Shown here piece by piece: positions 1 through 8,670 of a DNA stretch of 51,071 nt. The first letter of the stretch is position 1; each line of letters begins with the position of its first letter. The stretch is from Allochromatium warmingii. GTDB taxonomy: Bacteria > Pseudomonadota > Gammaproteobacteria > Chromatiales > Chromatiaceae. The notes below the pieces were generated by a model. That model was given only the letters and a program-made list of their open reading frames with translations, searched no databases and had not been told where the DNA came from. A program made the position numbers and the translations under genes. Location: positions 1 through 51,071 of the forward strand of contig NZ_FNOW01000019.1 in the NCBI RefSeq assembly GCF_900107145.1, written 5' to 3'.

Positions 1-40
1 GTAAGTCTGGGTTTTCAATTTTTATATTTCGCACTCTCAT
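1..40 (-). CDS. 5' end of an unidentified gene (partial)
   Basis: An ATG at 40-38 on the minus strand opens a frame that runs off the window edge after 13 codons (begins MRVRNIKIEN). A GAGG Shine-Dalgarno lies at about 49-52, roughly 8 nt upstream of the ATG. Further upstream a TATAAT hexamer lies on the minus strand near 66-71, with a weak TTATAG-like -35 at 17 bp spacing. These signals suggest a genuine gene start, but the visible part is too short to assign a family or exclude chance. Confidence 0.4.
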   Translation of the reverse strand, partial: MRVRNIKIENPDL

Positions 41-93
41 CGTGAAAACCTCTTTTATTTACTATAATTATAGACACTTCTGCAAATAACTAT

Positions 94-129
94 AAATGTG
101 AATTAAATGAATTAAATGTGAATTAAATG
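94..129. repeat. Short tandem repeat, 20-bp period
   Basis: A 16-bp sequence (AAATGTGAATTAAATG) occurs at 94-109 and again at 114-129, a 20-bp period in AT-rich DNA between the partial gene at the left edge and the dioxygenase gene. The rest of 41-387 shows no convincing gene. The repeat may be a regulatory or slippage-derived tract; no function can be assigned. Confidence 0.6.
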
Positions 130-387
130 GGTCAGGTTCGGTTTATTTTTCAAGGCCGAATCTAATTCATCAAACCACCTAACACGGTGCTCCAGCCGAA
201 GCCAGTTTCGCTCTCGCTGATGCTCGATAAATCCGCGTCAGCTAGAATCGGTTACAATAAAGCTAATTATCTACTGGATTTTTTGTGCAGACGTGGTTAG
301 CCGATGTAAGCTTAAGCTGGCCGATCTTTCCGCGCTCGCCCGTCGCTGCACGCGGGTATTCTCAAATCGCTGGAGACGCTTGATTTT

Positions 388-1263
388 ATGTCTGTTTCAC
401 CTTTCGCCCTTGACGACGATTCAGCCTATCAGCACTGGCGCGAACACAAGCTCGCGCAGACTCCGACCGATCTTGCGGCGCTCATCGTCGAAATCCGCGA
501 TCCGCGACAACTCACCGCAGCCGAGCGCACGGCACTGCTCGACCGCTGTCGGCGTACCAATATGGCGATCTATATTGGAACAACGGGCGACGATCCCGAT
601 AAAGCGATTCCGCGTATGCTCGGGGCGCAACTCGGTTTACATTGCCTCGATCATAATGCCGGAGCCGATGACGATGCGATTACTTCATTAACGGTGCAAA
701 CAGATGCCCGACATCGTGATTACATTCCGTATTCAAATCGCGCAATTTCGTGGCACACCGACGGCTATTACAATCGCCCCGAACAGCAAATTCATGGTTT
801 GCTATTACATTGCGTGCAGCCAGCGGCTGAGGGCGGACAAAACGATCTGCTTGATCATGAAATCGCCTATATTTTACTCCGCGACCAGAATCCTGAATTT
901 ATTCGTGCCTTGATGCATTCGGAGTGCATGACGATTCCGGCGAATCATGTTGATGGTGAAGAAGTGCGACCCGATCAAACCGGCGCAGTTTTTACAGTGC
1001 GGGCAGATGGACGCTTACATATGCGTTATACCAATCGCGCCCGCAATATTCGTTGGCGTGATGATGCCGTAACACGCGAAGCGGTCGCGGCACTGAAATC
1101 ACTACTGGAAACAGGCACGCCCTGGATGATGAGCGGACGATTAGAGGCGGGCTGGGGTTTAATCAGCAATAACGTGCTGCATACGCGCAGTGGTTTTACT
1201 GATGGAGCAGTGCCGCGTTTGTTATATCGGGCGCGATATTATGATCGGCTGCAAGAGACATGA
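388..1263 (+). CDS. TauD/TfdA-like Fe(II)/2-oxoglutarate-dependent dioxygenase
   Basis: A 291-residue cytoplasmic protein of the TauD/TfdA (gamma-butyrobetaine hydroxylase-like) fold. The iron-binding HxD is visible in SWHTDGYYN (about residues 126-134). The distal histidine is in NNVLHTRSGF and a 2-oxoglutarate-binding arginine follows in LLYRARYY near the C-terminus. Length is normal for the family. The ATG at 388 is preceded by GGAGA about 12 nt away, a rather long spacing. It stands alone, convergent with the RND pump gene. Members hydroxylate varied small molecules (taurine, alkylsulfonates, carnitine precursors); nothing here identifies the substrate. Confidence 0.85.
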   Translation: MSVSPFALDDDSAYQHWREHKLAQTPTDLAALIVEIRDPRQLTAAERTALLDRCRRTNMAIYIGTTGDDPDKAIPRMLGAQLGLHCLDHNAGADDDAITSLTVQTDARHRDYIPYSNRAISWHTDGYYNRPEQQIHGLLLHCVQPAAEGGQNDLLDHEIAYILLRDQNPEFIRALMHSECMTIPANHVDGEEVRPDQTGAVFTVRADGRLHMRYTNRARNIRWRDDAVTREAVAALKSLLETGTPWMMSGRLEAGWGLISNNVLHTRSGFTDGAVPRLLYRARYYDRLQET

Positions 1264-1344
1264 TAGATTCGGGCTTTCAGCTATCAGCCGCCTGCGACCA
1301 GTGTTTAGGAGTTATGAAGCCTTGAGCTTTGTGACTAAAAATAA

Positions 1345-1437
1345 TTAGACAGGATTAACAGGATTGATTTAAAAATAAATTCAAAATTGTCTTAAAAAAT
1401 CCTGTCAATCTTGAACAATTCTGTTAATCCTGTCTAA
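1345..1437. repeat. Long imperfect inverted repeat overlapping the RND pump stop codon
   Basis: A 22-bp arm at 1345-1366 (begins TTAGACAGGATTAAC) is repeated inverted at 1416-1437 with one mismatch. Both arms are built from iterated ACAGGATT/AATCCTGT units, which also occur in the intervening AT-rich loop. The right arm covers the TAG stop of the minus-strand RND gene (1434-1436). It sits between convergent genes and could act as a bidirectional terminator. The unit resembles dispersed AATCCTGT repeats seen in other bacterial intergenic regions, which is recalled rather than checked. Confidence 0.6.
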
Positions 1438-4400
1438 ATCTGCGCCTGACTCTCTTGCTCTAATTGCCGTTTCACTGCCCCGGGTGAACCAGTACACCGC
1501 GCTAGTCGATCATAGGCCACTGGCACCACGAACAGCGTAAATACGGTCGCCGCTAATACGCCGAATAAAATCACAACCCCAATCACAGCGCGGGTTTCCG
1601 ATCCTGCGCCACGCGATAACAACAGCGGCACCGCACCCGCTGCGGTAGTAATGCCGGTCATTAAAATCGGGCGCAAGCGCGTTTCACTGGCTTCGAGCAG
1701 CGCGGCACGCAAGGCTAAACCTTGATCGCGTAATTGATTGGCAAATTCGACAATCAAAATGCCGTTTTTCGCGGCTAATCCTACCAGCATCACTAAGCCA
1801 ATCTGACTGAATAGATTAAGACTGTGCCCGGTGAGCCAGAGACCGAATAACGCGCCCGCCATCGCTAATGGCACGGTGAGCATAATCACGAACGGATGAA
1901 TCCAGCTTTCAAATTGCGCCGCTAGCACTAAATACACAACAATTAAGCCGAGCACAAAGACAAATAACACCCCAGCGGCGCTATTTTTGAAATCACGGCT
2001 CTGACCTTTGTAATCAATTTGGGCGTGTTCGGGCAGATGGGTGCGGACTTTAGTTTCGAGATAAGCGAGTGCATCACCGAGCGCCAGCCCCTCGGCGAGA
2101 CTGGCTTCCAGCGTGATTGCTCGCACACGATTAAAGCGATTAAGGCTGGGCGATTCGGCGATCTCCGATACCTGCGCGAGGCTGGCGAGCGGAATCAGCG
2201 CCTCGGTACGCGCCGAGCGAATAAACACATGATCGAGACTGGTCGGGGTGCGTTGACTGTCGCGCTTGCCTTCGAGGATCACGTCGTATTCTTCGCCCTG
2301 ATCCAGATAGGTCGTCACCCGCCGCGAGCCAAGCAGGGTTTCGAGCGTGCGCCCGAGTGCGCCGACCGTCACCCCAAGATCGGCGGCACGGTCGTAGTCG
2401 ATTGCAACCCGCAGTTGCGGCTTAGTTTCTTTGTAATCCCAGTCGATGCCGGTTAGCCCTGGATTGTCTTGGTCAATGGCCGCCAGCAGGGTGTCGCGCC
2501 ACGCGGCCAATTCTTCATAGCTGCCGCCGCCGAGCACGAATTGCACCGGTTTACTGGTGCGGGTGCCAAACCCTTGCCGCATCACCGGAAATGCCCGCAC
2601 GCCGGGCAGATCGGCGAGCGTGGCGCGGACTTCATCCATGATGACCCACGCGGAACGGCGGTTGGCGTGGCGGTCGAGCACCACGACCACCATGCCGGTG
2701 TTAAAGCTCGCGGTGTTAGAAAAGGCTCGCGGACTGCGCACTAACAGCCGAATCGCCTCGCCACTCTCGGCATAGGGCAGCAAGCGCCGCTCGATTTCGG
2801 CCAGATACCGCTGCATATAAGCGTGCGACGCGCCCTCGGGGCCGTTGACGAGAATAAAAAACGCGCCGCGATCTTCCTTCGGCGTGTATTCCTGCGGGAT
2901 CTGCGTAAACAGCCACCCCGCCGCGCCCAGCGTTGCGATCAGCGTCACCAGCACGATCCAAGATTGACGCAATAGCCCATCGAGCAGCCGCCGATAGCCG
3001 CGCCGAATCAGTAGAAATGCGCGATCAATCTGGGTTGCCAAGCCGAACCGAGCTTGGGGCTTTGTTGTTACGGCATGGGCGGGCGGGAGGATTTTTGAGG
3101 CCAGCATCGGCGAGAGCGATAGCGCGACGATGGACGAAAACACCACCGCTGCCGCCATCGTCAAGGCAAATTCAGCAAACAAGCGCCCAAGATCGCCCTG
3201 CAAAAACGCAATCGGCACGAACACGGCGACGAGCACAAGCGTCGTTGCGACCACGGCAAAGCCAACCTGCCGCGCTCCGCGATAGGCGGCCACAAGGCGC
3301 GTTTCGCCGTACTCTTCCATGCGGCGATGAATGTTTTCCAGCACCACAATCGCATCATCGACCACCAGCCCAATGGCCAGCACCAGCGCCAGCAGCGTCA
3401 AAATGTTGATGGAAAAGCCTAGCCACAGCAGCACGGTAAAGGTTGCCACCACCGAGACCGGCACCGTGACCGCTGGCACCAGCGTCGCTCGCCAACTGCC
3501 CAAAAACAGAAAAATCACCAGCACTACCAGCCCAATCGCCAGTACCAGCGTGCTGTAAACCGCGTCAATCGCTTCTTCAACAAACACCGAGCTGTCGAAA
3601 CTTTGGCTGAGGTGCATCCCCTCGGGCAGCGACTGATTGATGCGCTCCATCTCGGCTTTCGCCGCCTGCGCGACAGTGACGGTATTGGCGGTCGATTGCT
3701 TGATGATTCCTAAGCCAACCATCGGCTGACCATTGCCGCGAAACAGGGTGCGTGATTCTTCGGTGCCGCGTTCGACCCGCGCTACATCGCCGAGCCGCAC
3801 TAAATAGTCATCGTCACCGCGCTTGAGCACCAGTTGCGCAAAATCCTCGGCGGTATTAAACGCCCGCTCCACGCGCACGCTAAATTGACGGTCAAGCGAT
3901 TCGACCGCACCGGCTGGCAGTTCGATATTTTCCGCCCGCAGCGCCTCCTCGACATCAGCGACTGTCAGGTCACGCGCTGCTAGAGCATGGCGGTCGAGCC
4001 AGATGCGCATGGCATAGACCTGTTCACCACCGACCTGCACCCGCGCCACGCCTTCGAGCACCGAGAACCGATCCACCAGATAGCGCCGCGCATAATCCGA
4101 TAATTGCGGCACGCTCAGGTGTTCGCTGGAGAGATTGAACCAGACGATCACATCATCATTGCTATCGACCTTTTGGATTTCGGGCGGATCAGCTTCGCTC
4201 GGCAACTGGTCGATGATCCCCGCAACGCGATCCCGCACATCATTGGCGGCGCTATCAACATCACGGTCAATGCTGAACTCGATACTGATGCGCGAGCGCC
4301 CGTCCTCGCTGCTCGATTCGACACTGCGCATCCCCGCCACGCCGGCGATGCGCTCTTCGATGATCTGGGTAATCCGGCTCTCAACCACAGCGGCGGCGGC

Positions 4401-4559
4401 ACCACGATAAGTCGTCGAGATTGACACCACCGGCGGGTCAATATCGGGAAATTGACGCAGTGGCAGGCGATCAAAGGCGACCAATCCGAACGCGACCAGC
4501 AGCAGTGACAGCACACTGGCCAAAACCGGACGGGTGATGGAGAGATCGGACAGGATCAT
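1434..4559 (-). CDS. RND efflux pump inner-membrane subunit (HAE1/AcrB-like)
   Basis: A 1041-residue proton-driven resistance-nodulation-division transporter, full length for the family. The N-terminal first membrane helix (LSITRPVLASVLSLLLVAFG) leads into the porter domain. The TM4 motif GLVVDDAIVVLEN (about residue 400) carries the adjacent aspartates of the proton relay. A second set of helices with GLVMLVGLAAKNGILIVEF (TM10 region) follows in the second half. Its ATG overlaps the stop of the adaptor gene by 4 bp, so the two are translationally coupled. No TolC-type outer-membrane factor is in the window. Substrates cannot be predicted; the protein lacks the heavy-metal-pump features of CusA as far as visible. 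Confidence 0.95.
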   Translation of the reverse strand: MILSDLSITRPVLASVLSLLLVAFGLVAFDRLPLRQFPDIDPPVVSISTTYRGAAAAVVESRITQIIEERIAGVAGMRSVESSSEDGRSRISIEFSIDRDVDSAANDVRDRVAGIIDQLPSEADPPEIQKVDSNDDVIVWFNLSSEHLSVPQLSDYARRYLVDRFSVLEGVARVQVGGEQVYAMRIWLDRHALAARDLTVADVEEALRAENIELPAGAVESLDRQFSVRVERAFNTAEDFAQLVLKRGDDDYLVRLGDVARVERGTEESRTLFRGNGQPMVGLGIIKQSTANTVTVAQAAKAEMERINQSLPEGMHLSQSFDSSVFVEEAIDAVYSTLVLAIGLVVLVIFLFLGSWRATLVPAVTVPVSVVATFTVLLWLGFSINILTLLALVLAIGLVVDDAIVVLENIHRRMEEYGETRLVAAYRGARQVGFAVVATTLVLVAVFVPIAFLQGDLGRLFAEFALTMAAAVVFSSIVALSLSPMLASKILPPAHAVTTKPQARFGLATQIDRAFLLIRRGYRRLLDGLLRQSWIVLVTLIATLGAAGWLFTQIPQEYTPKEDRGAFFILVNGPEGASHAYMQRYLAEIERRLLPYAESGEAIRLLVRSPRAFSNTASFNTGMVVVVLDRHANRRSAWVIMDEVRATLADLPGVRAFPVMRQGFGTRTSKPVQFVLGGGSYEELAAWRDTLLAAIDQDNPGLTGIDWDYKETKPQLRVAIDYDRAADLGVTVGALGRTLETLLGSRRVTTYLDQGEEYDVILEGKRDSQRTPTSLDHVFIRSARTEALIPLASLAQVSEIAESPSLNRFNRVRAITLEASLAEGLALGDALAYLETKVRTHLPEHAQIDYKGQSRDFKNSAAGVLFVFVLGLIVVYLVLAAQFESWIHPFVIMLTVPLAMAGALFGLWLTGHSLNLFSQIGLVMLVGLAAKNGILIVEFANQLRDQGLALRAALLEASETRLRPILMTGITTAAGAVPLLLSRGAGSETRAVIGVVILFGVLAATVFTLFVVPVAYDRLARCTGSPGAVKRQLEQESQAQI

Positions 4560-5590
4560 GGCGCGGCACGCGGGCCATCGATCAGGCGCAGCGGCTGACC
4601 GGGGCGCACTTTTTCCTGACCGTCGGTGATGACCCGCGCTGTCGCGGTCAGGCCGTCACGAATCTCAACCCAGCCCGGCAGCCGCGTGCCGATGCGCACC
4701 GCGATCCGGGTGGCGGTCAAACCGCGTTCATCGTCCTCTAGTCGCATCACAAAGTGTTCGGCCCCGCGCTGCACAATCGCTGCTTCGGGAACGGTCAGTG
4801 CCTCGCGTGGATCAAGCCGCAGAGTGACCTGCATCAGCAGCCCAGGTTTTAAGCGCAACTCAGGATTGGGCAAAATCGCCCGCACCCGCACCGAACGGGT
4901 GATCGGATCAATGCGGCTGTCGATGCCGCGCACCACGCCGCTAAACACCTGTGTACCAAAGGCCGGACTGACTGCCGCGATGGGCAATCCGGGCTGAAGC
5001 GCGGCCAGATGCGCACTCGGTACGCTGAAATCGAGCTTCATCAGCCGATCATCGTCGAGCGTGGTAATCAGATCGCCCGGCTCGACCAACGCGCCGACGC
5101 TCACATGCCGCAATCCAAGCATACCGGCAAAGGGCGCTTTGATGACACGATCCGCGACCCGCGATTGCAGCGCCGCCAACAGCGCCTGCGCTGCATTCAG
5201 ATCGCGCTGGCGCTCATCGAGCAGCGATTCCGACGCCGACCGCTGCGTCACCAGTGATTTAACGCGCTGATATTGGCGCTCGGCTTCGTGAGCGCGGACT
5301 TCGGCTTCATCAAGCAGCGCGTGCTCTTCGGCGCTAGTCAGCTCGACCAATGGCGCACCGGCTGGCACGCGCTGCCCGTCATCAAAATGCAGTGCTGAGA
5401 TGGTCTCCGTGACCCGCGAGGTGATGGCGACGGATTCATTAGCTTGCAGCGTGCCCAGCGCCTCAACTTCCTGACTCATCGGCTGGATGCGCACCGAGGC
5501 AGCGACGACGGCCAGCGGTGGCGCAGCGGCAGCGATGGTGGTCAGTCCTGCCAGCAGTACGATCAGGATTGGGATGAGGGCGACGGGCAT
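4556..5590 (-). CDS. RND efflux periplasmic adaptor (membrane fusion protein)
   Basis: A 344-residue HlyD/AcrA-family adaptor that would link the RND pump to an outer-membrane channel. The N-terminus has a hydrophobic export segment ending in TIAAAAPP. A lipoyl-like half follows (ALGTLQANESVAITSRVTE), then a short alpha-hairpin of about 60 residues, the second lipoyl half (IKAPFAGMLG) and beta-barrel/membrane-proximal domains (LKPGLLMQVTLRLDP, VPEAAIVQ). It is the upstream gene of a two-gene operon and overlaps the pump gene by 4 bp. No clear Shine-Dalgarno precedes the ATG. No regulator gene lies beside it. Confidence 0.93.
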   Translation of the reverse strand: MPVALIPILIVLLAGLTTIAAAAPPLAVVAASVRIQPMSQEVEALGTLQANESVAITSRVTETISALHFDDGQRVPAGAPLVELTSAEEHALLDEAEVRAHEAERQYQRVKSLVTQRSASESLLDERQRDLNAAQALLAALQSRVADRVIKAPFAGMLGLRHVSVGALVEPGDLITTLDDDRLMKLDFSVPSAHLAALQPGLPIAAVSPAFGTQVFSGVVRGIDSRIDPITRSVRVRAILPNPELRLKPGLLMQVTLRLDPREALTVPEAAIVQRGAEHFVMRLEDDERGLTATRIAVRIGTRLPGWVEIRDGLTATARVITDGQEKVRPGQPLRLIDGPRAAP

Positions 5591-5754
5591 GGGTGGGACT
5601 CGTTTGTCTTTGAATTTTCAGATTATCAACAATCGCACAGACTCAATACATAAAGTATATGTGGGAGCATATCTAGAATAGAACCGCACAGAATGCGACA
5701 CTTACCCACTCACAATTCACCCTAAAACATCATCCAACCGGATCATTCAGTACC

Positions 5755-6039
5755 ATGACCATGATTACTCCAAACGCGATTGACGATGCCCTAAATGCCT
5801 GTGTTTATGCCCGTGATGAACGCAAAGCACCGGACGCGCATCGGCGCAGTAAATTTCTCGTTGGTTGGGAGGATGCCACGCAGCATCAAAAGATTTATAC
5901 AGACGAGGCACTTGAACGGCTCACCTGGAAAAATCTCGGCTACCGTTTAGGACAGCATTTCGGTGCGCAGACAGCGGCTGAAATTGATGCGGTATTTGAT
6001 TATCTGACTGAAGTTTGGAATCGCACCGCGACCGCTTAA
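5755..6039 (+). CDS. Small conserved-looking protein of unknown function
   Basis: A 94-residue, charged, soluble protein with no signal peptide or membrane segment. It has a plausible alpha-helical C-terminal half (TWKNLGYRLGQHFG, then AAEIDAVFDYLTEVW). I do not recognise the family. ATG codons at 5755 and 5761 are both possible starts; neither has a good Shine-Dalgarno. It stands alone between the divergent RND operon and the convergent accC and is followed by a strong hairpin. Its reading frame is the only substantial one in this interval, which supports a real gene, but the function is open. Confidence 0.6.
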   Translation: MTMITPNAIDDALNACVYARDERKAPDAHRRSKFLVGWEDATQHQKIYTDEALERLTWKNLGYRLGQHFGAQTAAEIDAVFDYLTEVWNRTATA

Positions 6040-6084
6040 ATGCACCGCGCTGCTACAGGCTTGCAATAGCACTCGCATTAACTT

Positions 6085-6125
6085 GCTTGTCTCTGACGCA
6101 ATCAAAACTCGCGTCAGAGACAAGC
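6085..6125. terminator. 15-bp perfect stem between convergent genes
   Basis: Arms at 6085-6099 (GCTTGTCTCTGACGC) and 6111-6125 pair perfectly around an 11-nt loop. The hairpin lies 46 nt after the stop of the small unknown gene and 11 nt beyond the accC stop, so it fits a bidirectional transcription terminator. There is no uridine tract on either side, so termination may need more than the stem. Confidence 0.65.
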
Positions 6126-6135
6126 GACTCACCGC

Positions 6136-7485
6136 TCACACACCCAACATCTTTTCGAGATAGTGAATATTCGCGCCACCGGCGAGAAAAGCACCATCGC
6201 GCATAATTGCACGCTGAAGTTTGATGTTGGTGTTAATACCCTCAATCACCGTTTCGCGCAACGCATTGCACATGCGAGCAGTCGCAGCTTCGCGGTCTTC
6301 ACCATGCGTGATGAGCTTACCGATCATCGAATCATAGTGACAGGGCACGGTATATCCCGAATAAATATGGGTGTCGATCCGCACCCCAGGGCCGCCCGGA
6401 GCATGAAAATCGGTAATCTTGCCCGGACTTGGCATAAAGGTTTCGGGATGTTCGGCATTGATACGACATTCAATCGCATGGCCGCGCATCTGAATATCGG
6501 CTTGTCGATAACGCAAGGGTTCGCCAGCAGCAATTAAAATCTGCTCTTTGACAATATCGACGCCTGTGACTAATTCCGTAACCGGATGCTCAACTTGAAC
6601 GCGGGTGTTCATTTCGATGAAATAAAACTGCCCGTTTTCATACAGAAATTCAAACGTCCCGGCACCGCGATAGCCAATCGAGCGACAGGCCGCTGCACAG
6701 CGTTCGCCGATTTCGCGCCGCTGTTGCTCGGTAATGCCGGGCGCGGGCGCTTCTTCGACAACCTTTTGATGGCGGCGCTGCATCGAGCAATCGCGCTCAC
6801 CGAGATGAATCGCGTTGCCCATTTGATCGGCGAGCACTTGAAATTCGATATGGCGTGGGTTCTCTAAGAACTTTTCCATATACACCATATCGTTATTAAA
6901 TGCCGCTGCTGCTTCCGCACGGGTCAGCGCAATCGCATTTAATAAGGTCGCTTCGGAATGCACCACGCGCATTCCGCGCCCGCCGCCGCCACCAGATGAT
7001 TTAATCATGATCGGATAGCCGATCTCACGGGCTAATTCGAGCGTGCGTTTTTTATTATCATCAATTGGGCCATCCGAGCCAGGCACGCAGGGTACGCCGG
7101 CGGCTTTCATCGCGGCAATCGCTGAGACTTTATCGCCCATTAAGCGAATGGTTTCAGGACGTGGCCCGATGAAAATAAAGCCGGATTTTTCGACGCGCTC
7201 GGCAAAATCGGCATTTTCCGATAAAAAGCCATAGCCTGGATGAATGGCGACGGTATCAGTGACTTCAGCGGCGCTGATTAACGCCGGAATATTTAAATAG
7301 CTCTGCAATGCTGGAGCTGGGCCAATACAGACCGATTCATCGGCGTGTAGAACATGCTTTAAATCGCGGTCAGCTTCCGAATGTACCGCGACAGTTTTAA
7401 TGCCGAGTTCGCGGCACGCTCGCAAAATGCGCAGGGCAATTTCGCCGCGATTGGCGATGAGAATTTTCTCAATCATGGCAGACAT
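6136..7485 (-). CDS. accC: Acetyl-CoA carboxylase, biotin carboxylase subunit
   Basis: A 449-residue ATP-grasp enzyme that carboxylates the biotin on AccB with bicarbonate and ATP, the first half-reaction of malonyl-CoA synthesis for fatty acids. It starts with the N-domain signature [20 protein letters not shown]. The glycine-rich ATP loop [11 protein letters not shown] is near residue 165, and the catalytic region [16 protein letters not shown] near residue 280. Length is standard. It lies 13 nt downstream of accB in an aroQ-accB-accC operon, a common gammaproteobacterial order. The strong hairpin at 6085-6125 probably ends the transcript. Confidence 0.97.
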   Translation of the reverse strand: MSAMIEKILIANRGEIALRILRACRELGIKTVAVHSEADRDLKHVLHADESVCIGPAPALQSYLNIPALISAAEVTDTVAIHPGYGFLSENADFAERVEKSGFIFIGPRPETIRLMGDKVSAIAAMKAAGVPCVPGSDGPIDDNKKRTLELAREIGYPIMIKSSGGGGGRGMRVVHSEATLLNAIALTRAEAAAAFNNDMVYMEKFLENPRHIEFQVLADQMGNAIHLGERDCSMQRRHQKVVEEAPAPGITEQQRREIGERCAAACRSIGYRGAGTFEFLYENGQFYFIEMNTRVQVEHPVTELVTGVDIVKEQILIAAGEPLRYRQADIQMRGHAIECRINAEHPETFMPSPGKITDFHAPGGPGVRIDTHIYSGYTVPCHYDSMIGKLITHGEDREAATARMCNALRETVIEGINTNIKLQRAIMRDGAFLAGGANIHYLEKMLGV

Positions 7486-7498
7486 AATACAGCGGCCC

Positions 7499-7975
7499 TC
7501 AGTCGATTAAGAACAGCGGTTGGTTGTATTCAACCGGCTGTCCATTTTCGACTAAGATGCGCTTGATCGTTCCCGATTGTTCGCATTCGATCTGATTGAG
7601 AATTTTCATCGCCTCAATAATGCAGAGCGTATCACCAGCTTTGACGGCGTGCCCTTCTTCAACAAAGGGTTTTGATCCCGGCGCGGGCGCACGATAAAAG
7701 GTGCCGACCATCGGCGAGCGCACCAACGTGCCGGTGATGATTTCTTCGGCCTCTTCACTGGCGGCGGCGCTGGCAGACGCGGCAGCCGACGGCGCGGCAC
7801 CGGCGTTCATGGGCATCGCCATCGGCATCCCCTGAGGCATGTAGAACGGCATCGCCGCACCGCCGTTGATGTGACGGCTGATGCGCACCGATTCCTCGCC
7901 CTCGTGGATCTCGATCTCAGCTACGTCGGATTGCTCCAACAACTCGATCAGCTTTTTGACCTTGCGAATATCCAT
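7499..7975 (-). CDS. accB: Acetyl-CoA carboxylase biotin carboxyl carrier protein
   Basis: A 158-residue carrier whose biotinylated lysine shuttles between biotin carboxylase and carboxyltransferase. The ATG at 7975 gives the usual N-terminus [15 protein letters not shown]. The frame stays open upstream but that part overlaps aroQ and is not family-like. A linker rich in Ala/Met (about 55-80) separates this from the biotinyl domain. The biotinylation motif [10 protein letters not shown] (Lys in AMKI) is intact and the protein ends YNQPLFLID as expected. It starts 4 nt after the aroQ stop and precedes accC by 13 nt. Confidence 0.96.
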   Translation of the reverse strand: MDIRKVKKLIELLEQSDVAEIEIHEGEESVRISRHINGGAAMPFYMPQGMPMAMPMNAGAAPSAAASASAAASEEAEEIITGTLVRSPMVGTFYRAPAPGSKPFVEEGHAVKAGDTLCIIEAMKILNQIECEQSGTIKRILVENGQPVEYNQPLFLID

Positions 7976-7979
7976 CGTT

Positions 7980-8441
7980 TTAGGTGTTCTCGTTCGTTGA
8001 GTCCTGCGCCAAGCGGCCCAGCGCGGCGCGGAGCGCCAACGTGTACCCTTCGGCCCCGAGTCCGCAGATGACGCCCACTGCGATGTCAGAAAAATAGGAG
8101 TGGGCGCGGAATGGCTCGCGGGCGTGTACATTCGAAAGATGTACTTCGATGAAGGGGATGGCCACGGCGAGGAGGGCATCGCGCAAGGCGACGCTGGTGT
8201 GGGTAAAGGCGGCCGGATTGATGAGGATAAAACGCACCTCGTCGCGCCCGGCCTGATGTATCGCCTCGATCAAAACATGTTCGGCATTGCTTTGCACGAA
8301 TCCTAGCGCGTGACCGGCGGCCTGAGCCTCGGCGCGAAGTTGGCGCTCGATGTCAGCGAGGGTGACGCGCCCGTAATGACTGGGTTCGCGGGTTCCGAGC
8401 AGATTGAGATTCGGCCCGTTGAGGACGAGGATCGAGGGCAT
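7980..8441 (-). CDS. aroQ: Type II 3-dehydroquinate dehydratase
   Basis: A 153-residue small dodecameric-type dehydroquinase that converts 3-dehydroquinate to 3-dehydroshikimate in the shikimate pathway. The start at 8441 gives the family N-terminus [17 protein letters not shown]; the frame continues upstream without similarity. The catalytic tyrosine is in SHYGRVTL, and the conserved [16 protein letters not shown] and [14 protein letters not shown] segments are present. First gene of the aroQ-accB-accC operon. Confidence 0.96.
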   Translation of the reverse strand: MPSILVLNGPNLNLLGTREPSHYGRVTLADIERQLRAEAQAAGHALGFVQSNAEHVLIEAIHQAGRDEVRFILINPAAFTHTSVALRDALLAVAIPFIEVHLSNVHAREPFRAHSYFSDIAVGVICGLGAEGYTLALRAALGRLAQDSTNENT

Positions 8442-8577
8442 GGCGCGACTGCCTGACAGACCAAAAAGGGGATGGGGGGGTGCGTCATTGCCGACCGGCC
8501 AAAATCGGCGGCAAATCGCGGCGAATTGTCCCGATTTCATCCGATCTTGTCCAGCGAGCATCGGAAGTTACTTTGAG

Positions 8578-8605
8578 CTTTCAGCGTTTTTCAGCGTTTT
8601 CAGCG
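8578..8605. repeat. Triplicated TTTTCAGCG-like motif upstream of aroQ
   Basis: Three near-identical copies of (T)TTTCAGCG stand head to tail in the interval between the diguanylate cyclase stop and the aroQ operon start. On the aroQ strand they read CGCTGAAAA. They may be a binding site cluster or simple slippage; nothing else in the interval decides this. Confidence 0.5.
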
Positions 8606-8670
8606 GCCAAAACTAGGATGCTCTAAGCTGCTAACCGCTATGTGGAATCGCATCACTTCGGATGCGCCAA

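Noticed and set aside
5755-5775. Start of the small unknown gene resembles the cloning-vector lacZ-alpha start (ATGACCATGATTAC).
   Set aside because: The match ends after about 18 bases and the following codons are unrelated to lacZ or polylinker sequence; no vector backbone is present, so contamination is unlikely.
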